A stretch of 18,074 nucleotides of DNA. It comes from Deltaproteobacteria bacterium. GTDB taxonomy: Bacteria > Desulfobacterota > Desulfarculia > Adiutricales > Adiutricaceae. The notes under the pieces were generated by a model. That model did no database searches and was not told where the DNA came from. It was given only the letters and a program-made list of their open reading frames with translations. The position numbers and the translations under genes were made by a program. The DNA is taken from positions 1-18,074 of the forward strand of contig JAITJB010000005.1 of assembly GCA_031279155.1 (NCBI GenBank), written 5' to 3'. Within the stretch, counting starts at the first letter, position 1, and every line of letters begins with the position of its first letter. Positions 16,240 to 18,074 of the stretch are shown here, one piece after another.

Positions 16240-16333
16240 CGTTATATTTAAAAGCTAAACGCAACTTAAAAATAACGTAAGCGATGATGTAACTTAAAGT
16301 ATGCACCATCACATCCCTAAGGAAGTTGCCCAT
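16214..16333 (-). pseudogene. Frameshifted copy of the small hydrophobic ORF (unit A)
   Basis: From ATG 16333 the frame reads MGNFLRDVMVHTLSYIIAYV and continues hydrophobic, aligning without gaps to the unit B and C copies for about 24 codons. One base is missing near the end compared with unit C, so the frame runs on through the hairpin to a stop at 16216-16214 (39 residues). GTAGG lies 7 nt before the ATG. Confidence 0.4.
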
Positions 16334-16598
16334 AGTGTTCCTACTTTCTGAAGGCGACCCCGCACAACTCTAAACCAAAACATTTCCTCCAAAAAGTCCC
16401 AGAACCCCTGAAGTGCCTGTCAAAACCGCCCAACCATACTTTTTCCATGCGGCTAAAATAACACCTCATATGTGCTTGGAGCCCCTAAAATTTATACGCG
16501 AAATCTCATGGGCAAAATGTGGGTTACTAACAATTGAAACAAATGAGGTACCGAATTGAGCCAAAGATAATTTGCTTATTTGGTACAATTATCTTGGG

Positions 16599-16766
16599 TA
16601 GCCATATTTCACTTGACCCCCAAAGCCTTTCCACATAAGGTCTTTAGAAGATCTGGCTTCCACCAATTTAATAGTACTTAGGCTTACATGTTCCGTAATT
16701 GCAAGTGAAGTTGGTATCCACTGATTAAACTCTTTTTTTGTTCGTTCGGCACCAATAAACAACCAC
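16599..16766. other. Unit A-specific insertion (or deletion from unit C)
   Basis: Unit A and unit C match on both sides (CTTGGGT on the left, GTTGTC/TGGCT on the right), but only A has these roughly 170 bases. They contain TTCACTTG (16608-16615) and CAAGTGAA (16702-16709), a perfect 8-bp inverted pair. No gene is visible. Breakpoints are approximate because the copies are diverged. Confidence 0.5.
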
Positions 16767-16960
16767 GGTTGTCTTGGCTTATAAATGGACTACCCACCGA
16801 AGATGCCTCTTCGCTTCCAAATTTCATCCCGCATACTAGCCAGGTAAAAATCCCACAAGGCCTTTTATGGCTGATCATATTACTTTCTCACAACTGATTT
16901 TGGAAACTCTAAAGCCATCAACACGGCCATCTTACTATCGGGGTCAAGGCGACCTAGCAT
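16766..16960 (-). pseudogene. Remnant of an unrecognised protein-coding gene in unit A
   Basis: On the minus strand ATG 16960 opens a frame LGRLDPDSKMAVLMALEF up to TAA 16882-16880. The same frame resumes after the stop as KALWDFYLASMRDEIW and RRGIFGG with further stops. Unit B has the same frame (GRLDQASKMALIVLAWAKEE, then KALWDF) and unit C has DEIWGQGGIFGGQSYHEP. Frame conservation with scattered stops in three diverged copies suggests decayed copies of one gene. I do not recognise the family. Confidence 0.4.
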
Positions 16961-16966
16961 ACCCCC

Positions 16967-16994
16967 TTGACTTAACTAATTAAAATGCTATAAT
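16967..16994 (+). promoter_or_regulatory. Strong sigma70-like promoter at the end of unit A
   Basis: TTGACT (16967-16972), a 16-nt spacer and a perfect TATAAT (16989-16994). It points into unit B. No open gene follows on the plus strand, so its product would be a short non-coding RNA ending in or running through the unit B hairpin. The end of unit B carries an aligned TTGACA/TAAAAT promoter. Confidence 0.65.
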
Positions 16995-17000
16995 AATAAT

Positions 17001-17093
17001 TGACTGAGGGAAGCACCCGCTCCCAAAGTCGCTTCCTTAAAGTACTAGCAAGGCAGAGATTGCCCCTACAGGGATGTTTGTCCCTGTAGGGGC
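17001..17093 (+). ncRNA. Candidate small RNA from the unit A/B promoter
   Basis: Inferred transcript from about 17001 to the end of the GC-rich hairpin. GGAAGC (17009-17014) can pair with GCTTCC (17031-17036), and the RNA would end in the 13-bp hairpin. There is no reading frame with a ribosome-binding site. This is a prediction from promoter and structure only. Confidence 0.3.
17062..17093. repeat. GC-rich hairpin of unit B
   Basis: GCCCCTACAGGGA (17062-17074) and TCCCTGTAGGGGC (17081-17093) are a perfect 13-bp inverted repeat with a 6-nt loop. It lies 7 bases beyond the stop codon of the minus-strand small ORF and about 95 bases after the plus-strand promoter, so convergent transcripts would both end in it. 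Confidence 0.85.
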
Positions 17094-17100
17094 GTCTCAT

Positions 17101-17187
17101 TTAAATGTCATAAAGTAGGTGTAAAAAAACGCTGGCTATGATGCTACCTAAAGCTGTAGCCATCACATTCCAAAGAAACATGCCCAT
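17101..17187 (-). CDS. Very small hydrophobic peptide ORF (unit B, best copy)
   Basis: Twenty-eight codons: the product begins MGMFLWNVMATALGSIIASV and ends FLHLLYDI. It is almost wholly hydrophobic from residue 3 to 25, enough for one membrane helix, with an acidic residue near the end. A strong AAGGAGGGG lies upstream but 11-13 nt from the first ATG, with a possible small GGGG/CCCC hairpin in between. The GC-rich hairpin follows the TAA by 7 bases. The two other units encode aligned peptides with the same start and, in unit C, the same length. Size and hydrophobicity recall type I toxins such as Fst/Ldr, but no homology can be shown here. It could equally be the tail of a decayed larger gene. 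Confidence 0.42.
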   Translation of the reverse strand: MGMFLWNVMATALGSIIASVFLHLLYDI

Positions 17188-17486
17188 GGGGTGGGTGGCC
17201 CCTCCTTTTTGAAGGCGAGCCCACACAATCTATACCAAAAAAATTCTTAAGAAGCTCGGGAGCGGTTATCAAAACAGCCCAAGCACACTTGTGTTTATGA
17301 CGCCTTGGATTGGCCTAAAATAACCGGTACGATTTGGCCAATAATTTTTATCCTGTAACCTAGCCTGGCAAAAATCCCATAAGGCCTTTTAAGGCTATCC
17401 TTACTACTTCCACACTTCTTCTTTTGCCCACGCCAATACTATCAAAGCCATCTTGCTAGCCTGGTCCAGACGACCTTCTAAACCCC

Positions 17487-17514
17487 TTGACATTAAAAAT
17501 TCAAATGCTAAAAT
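17487..17514 (+). promoter_or_regulatory. Strong sigma70-like promoter at the end of unit B
   Basis: TTGACA (17487-17492), a 16-nt spacer and TAAAAT (17509-17514), aligned with the promoter at the end of unit A. The shared AAATGCTA upstream of the -10 and GAGGGAAG downstream show common origin. It points into unit C's hairpin. Confidence 0.62.
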
Positions 17515-17520
17515 AAAACA

Positions 17521-17623
17521 AGGCCGAGGGAAGTTGGTACCTTCCCCCGACCTTGGCGGAGTCGCCTTCGTTTTATTGAAAGAAAAGTTTTGCCCCTACA
17601 GGGAACCTCATCCCTGTAGTGGC
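17521..17623 (+). ncRNA. Candidate small RNA from the unit B/C promoter
   Basis: The inferred RNA is rich in local structure: GGGAAG (17528-17533) pairs with CTTCCC (17541-17546) inside an outer AAGG/CCTT pair, GGCG (17555-17558) faces CGCC (17563-17566), and the RNA would end in the GC-rich hairpin (17592-17623). No reading frame with a ribosome-binding site is seen. Prediction only. Confidence 0.3.
17592..17623. repeat. GC-rich hairpin of unit C
   Basis: GCCCCTACAGGGA (17592-17604) and TCCCTGTAGTGGC (17611-17623), 12 of 13 pairs, with a 6-nt loop unlike those of units A and B. The stem is kept and the loop varies between copies, as expected of a structural RNA element or a palindromic repeat. 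Confidence 0.82.
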
Positions 17624-17630
17624 GTTATAT

Positions 17631-17717
17631 TTAAAGGCTAAAAAGCAGCTTTAAAATAATGCCAGCGGTGATGTAACTTAAAGTATGCACCATCACTTCC
17701 CTAAGGAAATTACCCAT
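17631..17717 (-). CDS. Very small hydrophobic peptide ORF (unit C)
   Basis: Twenty-eight codons, beginning MGNFLREVMVHTLSYITAGI and ending ILKLLFSL. The ATG at 17717 follows AAGAGG at 7-nt spacing, the best ribosome-binding site of the three copies. Length equals that of the unit B copy although the sequences are well diverged, and no gap is needed to align them. The hairpin follows the stop by 7 bases. One membrane-spanning helix is likely. Function unknown; a type I toxin-like peptide is one possibility, an eroded C-terminus of a larger gene another. Confidence 0.42.
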   Translation of the reverse strand: MGNFLREVMVHTLSYITAGIILKLLFSL

Positions 17718-18074
17718 AGGGCTACCTCTTTTCTGAAGGCGACCCGCACAACTCTATATCACTAAATTTCCTCCAAAAAGGCCCACAAGGTCCGTAGTGA
17801 GCGTCAAAATGCTCCAAGCATGATTTTTCCTTGCGGCTTAAAAAAACCTCATATGGGCTTGTAGCCCCTAAAAGTTAAACGCGAGAGCTCATGGTCAAAA
17901 ATGGGGTTGGTAGCAATTTAACCAAATGAGGAGTCGAATATAGCAAAGGCAATTTGCTTATAGGGACTAAACTTGGGTTGTCCTGGCTCATGATAGGACT
18001 GCCCACCGAAGATGCCTCCTTGCCCCCAAATTTCATCCCTCTTTCTAGCTAGGCAAAAATTCTACTACGCCTTC

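Larger units (their letters stand above)
16174..16363. repeat. Inverted repeat enclosing hairpin and small ORF in unit A
   Basis: GCGGGGTTGCCTTC (16174-16187) and GAAGGCGACCCCGC (16350-16363) pair at 13 of 14 positions across 162 bases. In a minus-strand transcript the right arm comes first and lies just before the ribosome-binding site of the small ORF, so pairing of the two arms would fold the message ends together. Confidence 0.75.
16174..17027 (-). repeat. Repeat unit A of a three-unit direct repeat array
   Basis: This is the first and longest unit, fused directly to the end of the zeta pseudogene. It shares most of its length with unit C: the hairpin, the small reading frame, the GAAGGCGACC arm, TTTCCTCCAAAAAG, CCTCATATG, TTTGCTTAT and CCACCGAAGATGCCTC. 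Compared with C it holds about 170 extra bases (roughly 16599-16766). It ends in a strong plus-strand promoter. Unit boundaries are set at the left arm of the inverted repeat and are a convention. No intact larger gene is visible in it. Confidence 0.85.
17028..17555 (-). repeat. Repeat unit B of the array
   Basis: The shortest unit, about 528 bases. It aligns to unit A over the hairpin, the small ORF, the GAAGGCGA arm, CAAAACAGCCCA, then AGCCTGGCAAAAATCCCATA followed by AGGCCTTTTAAGGCT, GCCATCTTGCTA and the terminal promoter. It lacks the central part present in A and C. It is the most diverged copy in the small ORF and flanks, and its inverted-repeat arms (GTCGCTTCC 17028-17036 and GAAGGCGAG 17211-17219) match poorly. 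Confidence 0.83.
17556..18074 (-). repeat. Repeat unit C of the array, cut by the window edge
   Basis: It matches unit A closely across its whole visible length, for example TGATGTAACTTAAAGTATGC within the small ORF and CCACCGAAGATGCCTC near the end. Its inverted-repeat arms are GCGGAGTCGCCTTC (17556-17569) and GAAGGCGACCCGC (17735-17747). A remnant frame on the minus strand near 17910-18040 reads GIFGGQSYHEP then KFSPYKQIAFAIFDSSFG before a stop, aligned with the remnant gene in unit A. Confidence 0.85.

Noticed and set aside
15699..16280. A 193-codon frame that could be annotated as an independent gene.
   Set aside because: It is the C-terminal half of the zeta toxin in a shifted frame, running on into the repeat array; its ATG lies inside toxin sequence and has no ribosome-binding site.
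16684..16878. A 64-codon minus-strand frame in unit A.
   Set aside because: It crosses the unit A-specific insertion, is not kept in units B or C, and competes with another frame that is shared between units.
16212..17623. Three copies of a GCCCCTACAGGGA palindrome considered as a CRISPR array or an attachment site.
   Set aside because: Only three copies, spaced about 530 and 850 bases apart inside longer repeats, with no regular spacers, cas genes or integrase.
17453..17641. A 62-codon plus-strand frame over the unit B/C boundary.
   Set aside because: It begins upstream of the promoter that would transcribe the region and includes the hairpin; no ribosome-binding site and no counterpart in the unit A/B boundary.

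Overview
The window comes from an anaerobic bacterium. A Desulfobacterota-like gut or sediment lineage is possible, but nothing here fixes the taxonomy. It has two very different halves.

Positions 1-13750 hold one compact minus-strand operon for corrinoid metabolism. It is read right to left: a probable promoter (about 13747-13720), a cobalamin riboswitch (13704-13524) with an intrinsic terminator (13435-13403) and a second terminator-like hairpin (13380-13357), a FecCD/BtuC-type permease, a CobN-type chelatase large subunit, a ChlD-type AAA+/vWA subunit, a ChlI-type AAA+ subunit, a second and divergent CobN-type large subunit, and a lipoprotein substrate-binding protein that runs off the left edge. 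The riboswitch ties the whole set to cobalamin status. The most economical reading is corrinoid or metal uptake coupled to ATP-driven insertion of cobalt (or a related metal) into a corrin ring. One ChlI/ChlD motor set may serve two different large subunits. No transporter ATPase is visible; it may lie beyond position 1.

Positions 13750-16170 are a decayed mobile-element remnant. On the minus strand are a broken TraL-like conjugation ATPase gene and, upstream of it, an open TraK-like gene. On the plus strand are an open small antitoxin-like gene and a heavily frameshifted zeta-toxin gene that starts on the antitoxin stop codon. The layout recalls the IncP-type TraK-TraL order, with a toxin-antitoxin pair next to it.

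Positions 16174-18074 are an array of three diverged direct repeat units (about 0.85, 0.53 and at least 0.52 kb; the third is cut by the right edge). Each unit has a GC-rich hairpin with a near-invariant stem and variable loop, an inverted repeat around it, and on the minus strand a very small hydrophobic reading frame (28 codons in two copies) preceded by a purine-rich ribosome-binding site. The first two units also carry a strong sigma70-like promoter on the plus strand pointing into the next unit's hairpin. Upstream of the small ORF, all three units carry remnants of an unrecognised longer minus-strand reading frame. The convergent geometry resembles type I toxin-antitoxin loci of the Fst/par kind. 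This is the best candidate in the window for an undescribed system, but it rests on architecture only and a decaying repeat family remains a real alternative.
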